Shown: positions 37,585 through 46,655 of the stretch, in pieces
How positions within the stretch are numbered: position 1 is the stretch's first letter
Layout of the letters: the number at the start of each line of letters is the position of its first letter
Assembly: GCF_007846095.1 (NCBI RefSeq)
Contig: NZ_VOEI01000006.1
Coordinates: 1-64,000, forward strand
DNA length: 64,000 nt
Direction of reading: 5' to 3'
DNA from: Mucilaginibacter achroorhodeus
GTDB lineage: Bacteria > Bacteroidota > Bacteroidia > Sphingobacteriales > Sphingobacteriaceae
Notes under the pieces: model-generated
Told to the model about the DNA's origin: nothing
The model's input: the letters and a program-made list of their open reading frames with translations, nothing else
Databases searched by the model: none
Program-made: the position numbers and the translations under genes

Positions 37585-39270
37585 ATGAAGAAATTAATTG
37601 AATGCGTACCCAACTTTAGCGAAGGGGTAAATATGGGCATCATTAAACAGATAACCGATGAGGTTGAATCTGTTGATGGTGTACGTTTGTTAAATGTTGA
37701 CCCAGGCAAGGCTACCAACCGTACGGTGGTAACTTTTGTTGGCGAACCCGAGCAGGTGATAGAGGCCGCTTTTAGGGCCATTAAGAAAGCTGGTGAGCTA
37801 ATTGATATGAGCAAGCAAAAAGGGGAGCATCCACGTATGGGTGCAACTGATGTTTGCCCGCTGATACCTATTGCCAATATCAGCATGGAAGAAACGGCTG
37901 AGTATGCCGTGAAATTGGCCAAACGTGTTGGCGAGCAGTTACAAATACCTGCTTATTTGTATGAATACGCACAACCCAATAAAAGCCGCAGCAATTTATC
38001 TATCATCCGTGCGGGGGAATACGAGAGTTTCTTCAAGAAGATCAAACAGCCCGAATGGGCGCCTGATTTTGGCCCGGCAGAAAATGATGTGAAGCGCGGT
38101 GCTACGGTAATTGGTGCGCGCGATTTTTTGGTTGCATATAACGTTAACTTAAACACTACCTCAACCCGTAGGGCAAACGCAATAGCCTTTGATGTTCGCG
38201 AGGCTGGCCGCACCATGCGTGAGGGCGACCCGGTAACAGGTAATATCGTCACCGACGAGAACGGTAAACCCAAAAGCATCCCCGGTTCGCTTAAAAGTGT
38301 AAAGGCGATTGGCTGGTATATTGAAGAATACGGTATTGCGCAGATCTCTATGAACCTGACCAATATTGAGGTTACGCCTGTGCACATGGCCTTTGACGAG
38401 GTTTGCAAGAAAGCTAACGAGCGAGGCATCCGTGTTACAGGCAGCGAACTGGTAGGTTTAATACCGCTCAAGGCGATGCTTGAGGCAGGTAAATATTTTC
38501 TGCGTAAGCAAAAAAGATCGGTAGGCGTCAGCGAAAGCGAGCTGGTCAAAATCGCCATTAAATCAATGGGGCTGGATGAGTTGGGGCCATTCAAACCGCA
38601 AGAGAGGATCATCGAATACCTTTTGAAAGATCAGGCCGACAGTAAATTGATCGGCTTGAGTTTAACCGGTTTCGCTGATGAAACTGCAAGTGAAAGCCCG
38701 GCCCCTGGTGGTGGTTCCATATCGGCTTACCTGGGTGTATTGGGGGCATCATTAGCTACCATGGTAGCTAATCTTTCATCTCACAAAAAAGGATGGGACA
38801 GCCGATGGGAAGAGTTTAGCAACTGGGCAGAGCAGGGGCAACGCTATAAAGATGAATTGCTGGGCCTGGTAGATAAGGATACAGCTGCTTTTAACCAGAT
38901 CATGGAAGCTTTCTCGCTACCTAAATCAACCGACGATGAAAAAGCTGCACGTACAGCCTCCATTCAGTCTGCAACAAAGTATGCCATTGAAGTTCCCTTT
39001 AAAGTGATGGAGGTTGCAGTAGAAAGTTTCGGCCTTATTAAAGCAATGGTTGAGGGTGGAAATCCAAATTCTGTTACGGATGCAGGTGTGGCTGCCTTAT
39101 GTGCGCGGTCTGCAGTGTTAGGTGCTTTTATGAATGTGAAAATTAACGCATCAGGTTATAATGACAAGGCTTATGTTGCCAAAGTTTTGAGTAAGGGAGC
39201 TGAACTGGAAAATGCCGCTGTAGAAGCAGAAAAAGAAATTATCAAAATGGTGAATAATAAAATAGCCTGA
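37585..39270 (+). CDS. ftcD: Glutamate formimidoyltransferase/formimino-THF cyclodeaminase (fused)
   Basis: A bifunctional enzyme of 561 residues that finishes histidine breakdown. The N-terminal transferase (about 1-325; KKLIECVPNFSEG, HPRMGATDVCPLIP) moves the formimino group from formiminoglutamate to tetrahydrofolate, leaving glutamate. The C-terminal helical cyclodeaminase (about 350-555; PAPGGGSISAYLGVLGASLA) makes methenyl-THF and ammonia. It closes the marR-hutH-hutU-hutI-ftcD operon, so this strain should use histidine as a carbon, nitrogen and one-carbon source. Confidence 0.95.
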   Translation: MKKLIECVPNFSEGVNMGIIKQITDEVESVDGVRLLNVDPGKATNRTVVTFVGEPEQVIEAAFRAIKKAGELIDMSKQKGEHPRMGATDVCPLIPIANISMEETAEYAVKLAKRVGEQLQIPAYLYEYAQPNKSRSNLSIIRAGEYESFFKKIKQPEWAPDFGPAENDVKRGATVIGARDFLVAYNVNLNTTSTRRANAIAFDVREAGRTMREGDPVTGNIVTDENGKPKSIPGSLKSVKAIGWYIEEYGIAQISMNLTNIEVTPVHMAFDEVCKKANERGIRVTGSELVGLIPLKAMLEAGKYFLRKQKRSVGVSESELVKIAIKSMGLDELGPFKPQERIIEYLLKDQADSKLIGLSLTGFADETASESPAPGGGSISAYLGVLGASLATMVANLSSHKKGWDSRWEEFSNWAEQGQRYKDELLGLVDKDTAAFNQIMEAFSLPKSTDDEKAARTASIQSATKYAIEVPFKVMEVAVESFGLIKAMVEGGNPNSVTDAGVAALCARSAVLGAFMNVKINASGYNDKAYVAKVLSKGAELENAAVEAEKEIIKMVNNKIA

Positions 39271-39289
39271 CACAAATCGGGCTGCCTGA

Positions 39290-40102
39290 TTATTGCTTTT
39301 CTAACTTGATATTCGCCTTTATAACGGAATCTTTTTGGGCGCCGCTGAGTTTGTAATTGTATTTGAACAATGCGCTTTCAAAATCGCCATAGGATGGATT
39401 AGGGATTACAATATACCTGCTTCCGAATTCTTTTCTCAGTCGCTCGGTGGCAGCCGTACGTTCTGCTTCCGGGCGTTTGTCATCGTAAACCTTGTCAAAA
39501 TCCGGCAGGTTATCTCCGCACAGTAAAACTATATCGCATTTAGCTGCAACCTGCTGGCGGCGCGCTTCCTTGCTTGATGGGCCGTTTTTTAGAAAGATAT
39601 GTGCGGCATCGGTATACGGAAGGCCATATTTCTGCAGGTTTTTTGTAGTGCCTTCCCGTTCGCTTTCGTCGCGATTGGTGATGTAGTACACCTGAACACC
39701 TTTTGATGCCGCATATTTAAAAAATGCAGGCGCGCCTGGTACGGTATCAGCATCAGCCTTTGCCGTCCAGGTTTTCCAGGTATCTAATGTGTATTCCTGG
39801 TTATTCAAAGCGCGCATGGCGTCGTATGGACTGTTATCTAACAAAGTTTCGTCTATATCTGTTACAACGGCCATGGGTTTGTTATTGCCCGAAGACTTAG
39901 CCAGTGCTTCATCTAATCTTAATTTAGCCAAATTATAGGCCTGGAAACAAAGTGCTTTATATTCTGCAGCGCGCTGCTGCCACAAAGAGGCCCACACCTT
40001 GCCGCCATTGGCTAATGAAATACCTTGTTGCGTTTGTTTTGGTGGAGAGCAGGCAGCTAATAAAATTGCACTTGCGCACACCAGACCGATACTTTTTTTC
40101 AT
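39290..40102 (-). CDS. Class C acid phosphatase, 5'-nucleotidase lipoprotein e(P4)
   Basis: A 270-residue lipoprotein with lipobox ILLAAC (Cys18). HAD-type motifs: DIDETLLDNSP (nucleophile Asp), TNRDESER (motif II) and CGDNLPDF (motif IV). Members are outer-membrane phosphatases that free phosphate from nucleotides such as NMN so the nucleoside can be taken up. It is convergent with ftcD and 18 bp from msrA. Confidence 0.93.
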   Translation of the reverse strand: MKKSIGLVCASAILLAACSPPKQTQQGISLANGGKVWASLWQQRAAEYKALCFQAYNLAKLRLDEALAKSSGNNKPMAVVTDIDETLLDNSPYDAMRALNNQEYTLDTWKTWTAKADADTVPGAPAFFKYAASKGVQVYYITNRDESEREGTTKNLQKYGLPYTDAAHIFLKNGPSSKEARRQQVAAKCDIVLLCGDNLPDFDKVYDDKRPEAERTAATERLRKEFGSRYIVIPNPSYGDFESALFKYNYKLSGAQKDSVIKANIKLEKQ

Positions 40103-40120
40103 AACGAAAGCTTGTAGCCC

Positions 40121-40675
40121 TTACAGTAATTCGGGCTTTATTTTATCCGTAAATTCTTTCACAAACTTATTCAATTTGGGATGAATAACAACGGTACAGT
40201 ATGGCTTTAATGGATTTGTAATGTAATAGTTTTGATTGTGATTATCGGCTTGGTAAAACTCAGATGCCGGGCTTATTTCTGTAAGGATAGGTTTATCAAA
40301 AAGCTGTTCATCGGCAAGGCGTTTCATCATGGCCTCAGCCGCGCGCTTTTGCCTGTCATCATGATAAAAGATCACACTGCGGTACTGTGTGCCGATATCG
40401 CCACCCTGGCGGTTAAGGCTTGTCGGGTTGTGAGTTTTAAAGAAAAACAGCAAGAGTTCGTCCAGTGAAACAATATCGCCATCAAATTCCACTTGTACTA
40501 CCTCAGCATGGCCGGTGTTGCCATTCGAAATCTCCATATAGGTAGGATACTTCACCGTACCACCCATATAGCCCGATTTGACCGAAACGACGCCTTTAAC
40601 ACTTTGGAAAATTGCCTCGGTGCACCAGAAGCAGCCACTGCCGAAGGTGATATTTTGAATGTTCATGTTAATCAT
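40121..40675 (-). CDS. msrA: Peptide methionine sulfoxide reductase A
   Basis: Repairs S-methionine sulfoxide in oxidised proteins. The active site is FGSGCFWCTEAIF with catalytic Cys15, and further family marks are SGYMGGTVKYPTYMEIS and GHAEVVQVEFD. A C-terminal Cys in KPYCTVVI could be the resolving residue. 184 residues. Start at 40675, or at the second Met (40666). It shares its direction with the phosphatase 18 bp downstream. Confidence 0.95.
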   Translation of the reverse strand: MINMNIQNITFGSGCFWCTEAIFQSVKGVVSVKSGYMGGTVKYPTYMEISNGNTGHAEVVQVEFDGDIVSLDELLLFFFKTHNPTSLNRQGGDIGTQYRSVIFYHDDRQKRAAEAMMKRLADEQLFDKPILTEISPASEFYQADNHNQNYYITNPLKPYCTVVIHPKLNKFVKEFTDKIKPELL

Positions 40676-40715
40676 AAACAGTCATAACGCTGGCGCTGCT
40701 AAATAATGATGGGTG

Positions 40716-41312
40716 CTACTCAATATCTTCGTAAGGCAAGTGACTTAAATCTGCCAACTTTTGAGGAAGATTTCTGAAAAGCTCAATGGGTGGAGTTATT
40801 GCTTTCGGTTTGAAGTTTGTAAAAGGAATTTTGTAGCAAAAATTGTCTGACGATGTGAGATAAACGTTGTCATATTCTTTATCATCCACCAGGTAGAACA
40901 TACAAACTTTACCCTCTAAATCCTCCTGATCAATTCCCTCATTTTTGCTGACGGTTGACCAACCATGAATTTCGGCTTTCCACTTGATGTCTACCGGATA
41001 AGCTAAATAATTTACAGCAAAACAAAATGTAGTTAGATCGATATTGTATGGAAAGGTTACTGTATACTCTGATCCAAATAATGAGTAAACTCTTGGCAGC
41101 GCAGCATAATCCTCTTGATTATACTGATTACAAAAGTCCTTTAAAGCCTTTTTTACTTCATCCAAAGTAGCATTGCTTATCAGTATTATTTTATCATTTG
41201 AAATTACAAGAGATGGTTTTCCTGTTAAAGGACGCTTGCTAACACCTGTTTTGCTTTTTGATTTTCTGATAAGAAAATAGAGTACGATAAGAATGATGAT
41301 TGCGACTTTCAT
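40716..41312 (-). CDS. Hypothetical membrane-anchored protein
   Basis: A 198-residue protein with one N-terminal membrane helix (about 2-14, VAIIILIVLYFLI), then a positively charged linker and a globular domain from about 45, with two aromatic-rich stretches. No family recognised. Codon use is more AT-rich than in the flanking msrA and bshC genes, so it may be acquired. Confidence 0.6.
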   Translation of the reverse strand: MKVAIIILIVLYFLIRKSKSKTGVSKRPLTGKPSLVISNDKIILISNATLDEVKKALKDFCNQYNQEDYAALPRVYSLFGSEYTVTFPYNIDLTTFCFAVNYLAYPVDIKWKAEIHGWSTVSKNEGIDQEDLEGKVCMFYLVDDKEYDNVYLTSSDNFCYKIPFTNFKPKAITPPIELFRNLPQKLADLSHLPYEDIE

Positions 41313-41355
41313 ACATTAGGTTTGCCTCTAAGATAATAAACCTCTGGAGAAACCG

Positions 41356-42963
41356 CTACTCCGTTAGCACTGTAAATTTAAAATCTAAAGGCTCAAAGTT
41401 GCGCACCAGTTCGTCAATAAACAACTGTCCCCATTTTACGTAGCTCAAACCAAAATTTTCGTTACGTTCCTGCAGACTGTTTTTTGGAAATAGGTCTTCT
41501 TTTATATGTTCTATTTGCTCAAGACGAGTTTGATAATTGCGCTTTTCGGCTTTTACGAGTTTCTTCTGAAAATTGCCAATGGCATGTTTCAGTCTTGCTT
41601 GTATGGCCGCTGCCGATGGGGGCAGGGTAGGGTCTATCTTATGCGAGGCCAGTTTTATTTTTTCAAACGTACGCTCAAACTCGCGCCATTCCTCGTTAAG
41701 GCTCAGGTCATGGTTACTGTGTTTCTTCACCCAATCGTTTTTGATCTCGTCGGTGCTTTTAAACAACAGTGTAGGAGAGAGCTCCATGCTTTTAATTTTG
41801 GCAGCAGTTTCCTTGCGGATAACCAACCCGGAGTTGCGGAGGATCAGCACCGGAAAATCGACTCCATAGAAATCAAAGTTCGATTTTAACTCCAGCCAGT
41901 AAACCACCTCGGCACCACCGCCAATATAGGCTGCATTAGGCAGTATGCACTCCTGGTATAAAGGGCGCATTACCACGTTGGGGCTAAAGCGCTCCGGCGC
42001 TGCTTGTAATTCCTGCTTAAGCTCATCTTCGGTAAAGGTGATGTCGGTATTCATCACCGCGTAGCGGCCGTTTTCGAACACGATGCGTTCTCGAAGCTGA
42101 TCCTTAAGGTAAAAGAAATTTATCTCGCGTGGATTAACCTGTATATGCACGCCCAGTTGCTGCAGTTTGATGTTGGCGGCGCTGATATTTTTAAAGCTGT
42201 TCTGCTCTATAATGTCGCGCTCAATTATTGGTGCAAATTCGGCTTTAAGCCTGCGGTCGTCGGCATCGATTATTACCAGCCCATAACGCGCAAACAAAGC
42301 ATTTACCAAGTAGCGGGTAGCATCAGCAAGCTTATCAAATTTGGTGTAGGCGGTTTCCACCATCTCGCCCAATTCAGATGAGTGCCCGTCAATACCTAAA
42401 ACACCCTTGTATTGATTAATGGCCTGGCGCATGGTATCGGGGTTGATGCGGCCGGTTGCGCCGGCAGCCTCATACCACCAATGCACTTTTTTGCCACCGA
42501 TGTTGGTGTAATTGATCTCGGCAAAATCATGGTCCTCAGAAGCCATCCAATATACAGGCACAAAGTCTTTGTCAGGGAAAGCTTCTTTAAGCTGGCTGCA
42601 AAGCTTTATGGCCGTTACAATCTTGTAAATAAAGTAAAGCGGGCCGGTAAATATATTGAGCTGGTGACCGGTAGTAATTGTAAAGGTGTTATCGTTTTTA
42701 AGAAGTCCGATCTGGGCTTTAACATGCTCCTGTGATTCTAACTGACGGAAATCGGCACCTTTACCGAAGTATTGTTCAGTTAAAACCTCGGCAAGTAAGG
42801 TGCGGTTTGCAGTAACCTTTTTGTTATCGAAAAACTCAGCAAAGCCCTGTAGCGTTGGCCTGTAACCATAAAATGAACGTAACTCCGGGACATCTTCCAG
42901 GTAATCGATCACCGTTTGGGAGAATAACCCCGTGTCTTTATAGTCAATACAGGCAGCTTCCAT
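41356..42963 (-). CDS. bshC: Bacillithiol synthase, cysteine-adding enzyme
   Basis: BshC adds cysteine to glucosaminyl-malate to complete bacillithiol, the low-molecular-weight thiol used instead of glutathione in many Firmicutes and Bacteroidota. The 535-residue protein shows the conserved nucleotide-binding-like region TTGHQLNIFTGPLYFIYK (near 97-114), VPVYWMASEDHDFAEI and QECILPNAAYIGG. A coiled coil follows (about 430-490). The other two pathway genes are not in this window. Confidence 0.93.
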   Translation of the reverse strand: MEAACIDYKDTGLFSQTVIDYLEDVPELRSFYGYRPTLQGFAEFFDNKKVTANRTLLAEVLTEQYFGKGADFRQLESQEHVKAQIGLLKNDNTFTITTGHQLNIFTGPLYFIYKIVTAIKLCSQLKEAFPDKDFVPVYWMASEDHDFAEINYTNIGGKKVHWWYEAAGATGRINPDTMRQAINQYKGVLGIDGHSSELGEMVETAYTKFDKLADATRYLVNALFARYGLVIIDADDRRLKAEFAPIIERDIIEQNSFKNISAANIKLQQLGVHIQVNPREINFFYLKDQLRERIVFENGRYAVMNTDITFTEDELKQELQAAPERFSPNVVMRPLYQECILPNAAYIGGGAEVVYWLELKSNFDFYGVDFPVLILRNSGLVIRKETAAKIKSMELSPTLLFKSTDEIKNDWVKKHSNHDLSLNEEWREFERTFEKIKLASHKIDPTLPPSAAAIQARLKHAIGNFQKKLVKAEKRNYQTRLEQIEHIKEDLFPKNSLQERNENFGLSYVKWGQLFIDELVRNFEPLDFKFTVLTE

Positions 42964-43010
42964 TTATCGTCAATTTGGCGGCAACATTGTAAATGCATGG
43001 CTTAAATCAA

Positions 43011-43130
43011 CTCACCCGGTCATCGCTATCGCTCGACCACCCTCTCTTCGCTGCGCGTAAAGAGGGATTTCGTTTCTTACCCTCTTTGCTGAGCAGAGAG
43101 GGTCGACCAGCGTAGTGTAGTCGGGGTGAG
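43011..43130. repeat. Large intergenic inverted repeat (family C)
   Basis: A 120-bp element with ends CTCACCC and GGGGTGAG and inner arms CGACCACCCTCTC and GAGAGGGTCGACC. It lies between rimO and bshC. It differs in sequence from families A and B; the long symmetric shape suggests a non-autonomous mobile element. Confidence 0.7.
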
Positions 43131-43227
43131 TCTAATGCCAGGCAACAAAGCGTTACCCTATTCAAAGTTAATCGTCGAAATTAGATTTTAATATCTGAAT
43201 ACCAACAAGGCGCCGCTGCAAACGGTT

Positions 43228-44565
43228 TTATTTTACAATTTGTCCATAAAGGTCAAAGTCCTCGGCACTGTTTATCTTTACATTAACAAAAGTACCAGGT
43301 GCTGCGTAATTCACGCTGGCATCTATCAATACCTCATTATCAACCTCGGGCGAATCATACTCTGTCCGGCCAACAAAATAGCCGCCGTCTTTCTTGTCGA
43401 TCAACACCTTGTAGGTGTTGCCTATCTTCTCCTGGTTTTTCTCGTAAGAGATACCTTGCTGGATTTCCATAATTGCATCAGCGCGTTCCTGTTTTACTTC
43501 CTCAGGTACGTCATCAACCAAAGTGTGGGCATGGGTTTTTTCCTCGTGCGAGTAAGTGAAACAACCCAAGCGGTCGAAGCGGGTATCCTCAACCCATTGC
43601 GCCATTTCTTCAAAATCCTGCTGGGTTTCGCCGGGATAGCCTGTAATTAATGTGGTACGCATAGCAATGTTAGGCACCCGGTCGCGGATCTCGTTCACTA
43701 CATCAATAGTTTTTTGCTTGGTCAGCCCACGGCGCATCGATTTCAGCATGTTATCTGTGATATGCTGCAACGGCATATCCAGGTATTTACAGATATTGTC
43801 GCGCTCGTTCATTACTTCCAGTACTTCCATCGGGAAACCTGCGGGATAGGCGTATTGCAATCTTATCCATTCTACACCGTTTACATCGCTCAGTCTGCGT
43901 AATAACTCATCCAGGTTACGTTTGCCGTATAGGTCTAAGCCGTAATAAGTCAGATCTTGTGCAATCAATATCAGTTCTTTGGTGCCATTGGCAACCAGGC
44001 TCTCCGCATTTTTAACTAATTGGTCTATTGGCGTGCTCACATGTTTACCACGCATTAGCGGGATAGCGCAGAATGAACATGGGCGGTTACAACCCTCGGC
44101 AATTTTAAAATATGCAAAGTGCGAAGGAGTGGTCAACAAACGCTCGCCAATCAATTCGTGGCGATAATCAGCGCCGATGTTTTGTAAGATATTCTGTAGA
44201 TCGTTAGTGCCAAAATAGGCATCAACGTTGGTAATTTCAGCTTCCAGCTCGGGTTTGTAGCGCTCGCTAAGGCAACCGGTAACTATCACTTTTCCAACTT
44301 TGCCCTGCTCTTTAAGTTCGCTGTATTGTAAGATGGTATCGATAGATTCCTGCTTGGCATTATCAATAAAACCACAGGTATTGATCACCACAATGTCGTT
44401 CTGCCCAACTTTATCAGCTTCATGCACCACATCAAAGGCGTTGCCCTTAAGCTGGCCCATCAGTACTTCACTGTCGTAAATATTTTTAGAGCAACCCAGG
44501 GTAACCACGTTTACACGTGGCTTAGCTGTTGGCTTTAGTTGCTTACTTATTTCTTTAGTCCTCAT
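43228..44565 (-). CDS. rimO: Ribosomal protein S12 methylthiotransferase
   Basis: A radical-SAM enzyme that adds a methylthio group to an Asp of ribosomal protein S12. The N-terminal [4Fe-4S] cluster cysteines are Cys25, Cys64 and Cys98; the radical-SAM cysteines are Cys159, Cys163 and Cys166 in EGCNRPCSFCAIP. A C-terminal TRAM domain follows from about 380. 445 residues, normal length. The MiaB relative is excluded by the RimO-type GCSKNIYDSE start. It is followed by a family C repeat. Confidence 0.93.
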   Translation of the reverse strand: MRTKEISKQLKPTAKPRVNVVTLGCSKNIYDSEVLMGQLKGNAFDVVHEADKVGQNDIVVINTCGFIDNAKQESIDTILQYSELKEQGKVGKVIVTGCLSERYKPELEAEITNVDAYFGTNDLQNILQNIGADYRHELIGERLLTTPSHFAYFKIAEGCNRPCSFCAIPLMRGKHVSTPIDQLVKNAESLVANGTKELILIAQDLTYYGLDLYGKRNLDELLRRLSDVNGVEWIRLQYAYPAGFPMEVLEVMNERDNICKYLDMPLQHITDNMLKSMRRGLTKQKTIDVVNEIRDRVPNIAMRTTLITGYPGETQQDFEEMAQWVEDTRFDRLGCFTYSHEEKTHAHTLVDDVPEEVKQERADAIMEIQQGISYEKNQEKIGNTYKVLIDKKDGGYFVGRTEYDSPEVDNEVLIDASVNYAAPGTFVNVKINSAEDFDLYGQIVK

Positions 44566-44578
44566 TGTATCTCACTAT

Positions 44579-44664
44579 GTCATTGCGAGCGATAGCGTGG
44601 CAATCTCCTCGCGTTAATGATCTGCAAGCGACGAGATTGCTTCGTCGTACCTCCTCGCAATGAC
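44579..44664. repeat. Intergenic palindromic repeat, family A copy 3
   Basis: Ends GTCATTGCGAG and CTCGCAATGAC form a near-perfect terminal inverted repeat, with inner arms GGCAATCTC and GAGATTGC. It lies between ftsY and rimO. It is the best-preserved copy of the family. Confidence 0.85.
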
Positions 44665-44678
44665 AAATCCTTATTTAC

Positions 44679-45641
44679 TTAATTAAACAGACTATTCACA
44701 AATTCCTGCCTGTCGAATAACTGCAGGTGATCAATACCTTCACCAACGCCGATGTATTTAACCGGGATCTTGAACTGTTCTGATATGCCTATTACCACGC
44801 CACCTTTTGCGGTACCGTCAAGCTTGGTTAAAGCCAGGGCGTTAACTGCGGTAGCTTCTGTGAATTGTTTACATTGTTCAACGGCGTTTTGGCCGGTTGA
44901 GGCATCGAGAACTAATAAGATCTCATGCGGAGCACCTGGGATAACCTTCTGCATCACGTTTTTGATCTTGGTTAGCTCATTCATCAGGCCCACCTTATTA
45001 TGTAAACGACCAGCAGTATCAATAATTGCCACATCATCACCATTGGCTACTGCCGAGCGCAGGGTATCAAAAGCTACAGAAGCAGGGTCGCTGCCCATGG
45101 CCTGTGCTACAACCTTAACGCCAACGCGCTCACCCCAAAGTTTTATTTGGTCAACTGCTGCCGCCCGAAAGGTATCTGCCGCCCCCAATACAACCTGGTT
45201 ACCCGCTTGCTTTAGTTTGTGAGCAAGTTTGCCAATGGTAGTAGTTTTGCCAACACCATTTACCCCAACCACCATAATTACATAGGGCTTATGGTCGCCG
45301 TATTCAAGGGTGCGAAAATCATTGCTGTTGTTTTCGGCAAGTAGCTTTTGTATCTCGTCCTTAAGGAGGGTATTCAGCTCAGATGTACTTACATACTTAT
45401 CGCGCGCAACGCGGGCCTGTATACGCTCAATGATCTTTAAGGTAGTAGTAACGCCTACATCTGATGTTACCAGTACTTCCTCCAGATCATCCAGCACATC
45501 ATCATCTACTGTTGAGCGGCCTGCGACAGCTTTTGTTATTTTAGAAAAGAAACTGTCTTTAGTTTTCTCGAGGCCGGCATCCAGTACCTGCTTCTCTTCC
45601 TGCGTGGTTTCTTTCTTTTTAAAAAAATCAAATAATCCCAT
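44679..45641 (-). CDS. ftsY: Signal recognition particle receptor FtsY
   Basis: The membrane-side GTPase that docks SRP-ribosome complexes at the Sec translocon. An N domain (about 25-100) precedes the GTPase with G1 GVNGVGKT at 126-133, DTFRAAAVDQ, DTAGRLHNK and TKLDGTAKGG. There is no long acidic A domain, as in most short bacterial forms (320 residues). It follows the ribosomal protein genes on the same strand but is separated from them by a terminator and a repeat. Confidence 0.97.
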   Translation of the reverse strand: MGLFDFFKKKETTQEEKQVLDAGLEKTKDSFFSKITKAVAGRSTVDDDVLDDLEEVLVTSDVGVTTTLKIIERIQARVARDKYVSTSELNTLLKDEIQKLLAENNSNDFRTLEYGDHKPYVIMVVGVNGVGKTTTIGKLAHKLKQAGNQVVLGAADTFRAAAVDQIKLWGERVGVKVVAQAMGSDPASVAFDTLRSAVANGDDVAIIDTAGRLHNKVGLMNELTKIKNVMQKVIPGAPHEILLVLDASTGQNAVEQCKQFTEATAVNALALTKLDGTAKGGVVIGISEQFKIPVKYIGVGEGIDHLQLFDRQEFVNSLFN

Positions 45642-45648
45642 AGGTGAT

Positions 45649-45745
45649 CAGAATTTACAGAATTTTAGGATCTCAGAATTTACTCTATCTATCAGAACTT
45701 GAAGAGCTAAAGCATTCAGTAAATTCTTTAATTCTGTAAATTCTG
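45649..45745. repeat. Inverted repeat ahead of ftsY
   Basis: Perfect 16-bp arms, CAGAATTTACAGAATT at 45649-45664 and its complement at 45730-45745, about 65 bp apart. This palindromic spacer starts 8 bp upstream of the ftsY start codon, so it would be in its leader. It is AT-rich, unlike families A to C. Confidence 0.7.
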
Positions 45746-45765
45746 GTTCCAGACGAACTTATAAC

Positions 45766-45800
45766 AAAAAAAGCCCTCTCGTTGTAAACAAGACGGCTTT
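45766..45800 (-). terminator. Terminator of the rpmB-rpmG-DUF4295 unit
   Basis: On the minus strand, AAAGCC pairs with GGCTTT around an inner stem TCTTGTT/AACGAGA, followed by a 7-base T run. It lies 21 bp beyond the DUF4295 stop. Confidence 0.8.
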
Positions 45801-45820
45801 TATATTTTTATCAAAAGTGA

Positions 45821-45979
45821 TTACAGTTTACCTGCAATAGCATCTTTAATGTTATCGTTTGGAACGATCTGCTCTTTGAATGAATAAGCACCGGTACGTG
45901 GCGACTTAACCATTGTAATAACTTTTGAAAATTCTTTTCCTTTACCTGTTTTCAGGGTTGCAACTACTTTCTTTGCCAT
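45821..45979 (-). CDS. DUF4295 small basic protein, probable ribosomal protein bL38
   Basis: A 52-residue basic protein, MAKKVVATLKTGKGKEFS then MVKSPRTGAYSFKEQIVP, of the Bacteroidota family DUF4295. From memory, this family was seen as an extra large-subunit protein (bL38) in a Flavobacterium ribosome structure. Being in line with rpmB and rpmG supports that. Start ATG at 45979; it ends before a terminator. Confidence 0.85.
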   Translation of the reverse strand: MAKKVVATLKTGKGKEFSKVITMVKSPRTGAYSFKEQIVPNDNIKDAIAGKL

Positions 45980-46047
45980 GTTATTATGTTTTTACGTTGT
46001 AGTGTAATCGAAATAGTAAACCTATTAACGGTTAAACTTCAACCAAA

Positions 46048-46230
46048 TTACTTAATTTCTTTGTGAACTGTTACTTTACGCAATACAGGGTTGAATTTTT
46101 TCAACTCTAAACGCTCAGTTGTATTTTTTTTGTTCTTGGTGGTAATATAGCGAGACATACCTGGCATGCCGCTGGTTTTGTGCTCTGTGCACTCTAAAAT
46201 TACCTGAACTCTGTTACCTTTCTTAGCCAT
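46048..46230 (-). CDS. rpmG: 50S ribosomal protein L33
   Basis: A 60-residue protein, [17 protein letters not shown], ending [14 protein letters not shown]. It lacks the CxxC pairs of the zinc-binding form (one Cys only), so it is the zinc-free type. It lies between rpmB and the DUF4295 gene, the usual order in this phylum. Confidence 0.96.
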   Translation of the reverse strand: MAKKGNRVQVILECTEHKTSGMPGMSRYITTKNKKNTTERLELKKFNPVLRKVTVHKEIK

Positions 46231-46297
46231 CTTGATGTATTTTTTATCTGCTACAGGTCTCGGTGAACATCACTGCTCTCCCAATCGCTGGCTGCAA

Positions 46298-46531
46298 TTA
46301 TATTGAACCTTTTTTTACAAACTTGTTGATACAAGCGGTTATACCGTTTTTGCTGATTGTTTTAATAGCAGAAGTAGATACTTTTAAAGTGATCCATTTA
46401 TCTTCTTCAGGTATATAAAACTTCTTAAGTTTTAAGTTAGGATAAAATTTACGTTTGGTCTTAACGTTTGAGTTAGAAACGTTGTGGCCATTCATGTAAC
46501 CTTTTCCTGTTAAATCACAAATTCTTGACAT
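46298..46531 (-). CDS. rpmB: 50S ribosomal protein L28
   Basis: A 77-residue protein, [20 protein letters not shown], with the conserved [10 protein letters not shown] and a positively charged C-terminus. First gene of the rpmB-rpmG-DUF4295 unit. L28 is needed for late large-subunit assembly. Confidence 0.97.
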   Translation of the reverse strand: MSRICDLTGKGYMNGHNVSNSNVKTKRKFYPNLKLKKFYIPEEDKWITLKVSTSAIKTISKNGITACINKFVKKGSI

Positions 46532-46655
46532 GACAAATATTTTTTATTTACCCTTCTTCTAAAAAGAGTTTGCAAATATCAGGCTTTTAAGTGAAAAAGG
46601 CAATAGTGTAAACAAAATATTTAAAAATATTATCAACATCAATTACGGCTTGGCT

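Noticed and set aside
37953..38612. 219-codon minus-strand ORF inside ftcD
   Set aside because: Antisense shadow of a secure gene; no domain or start signal.
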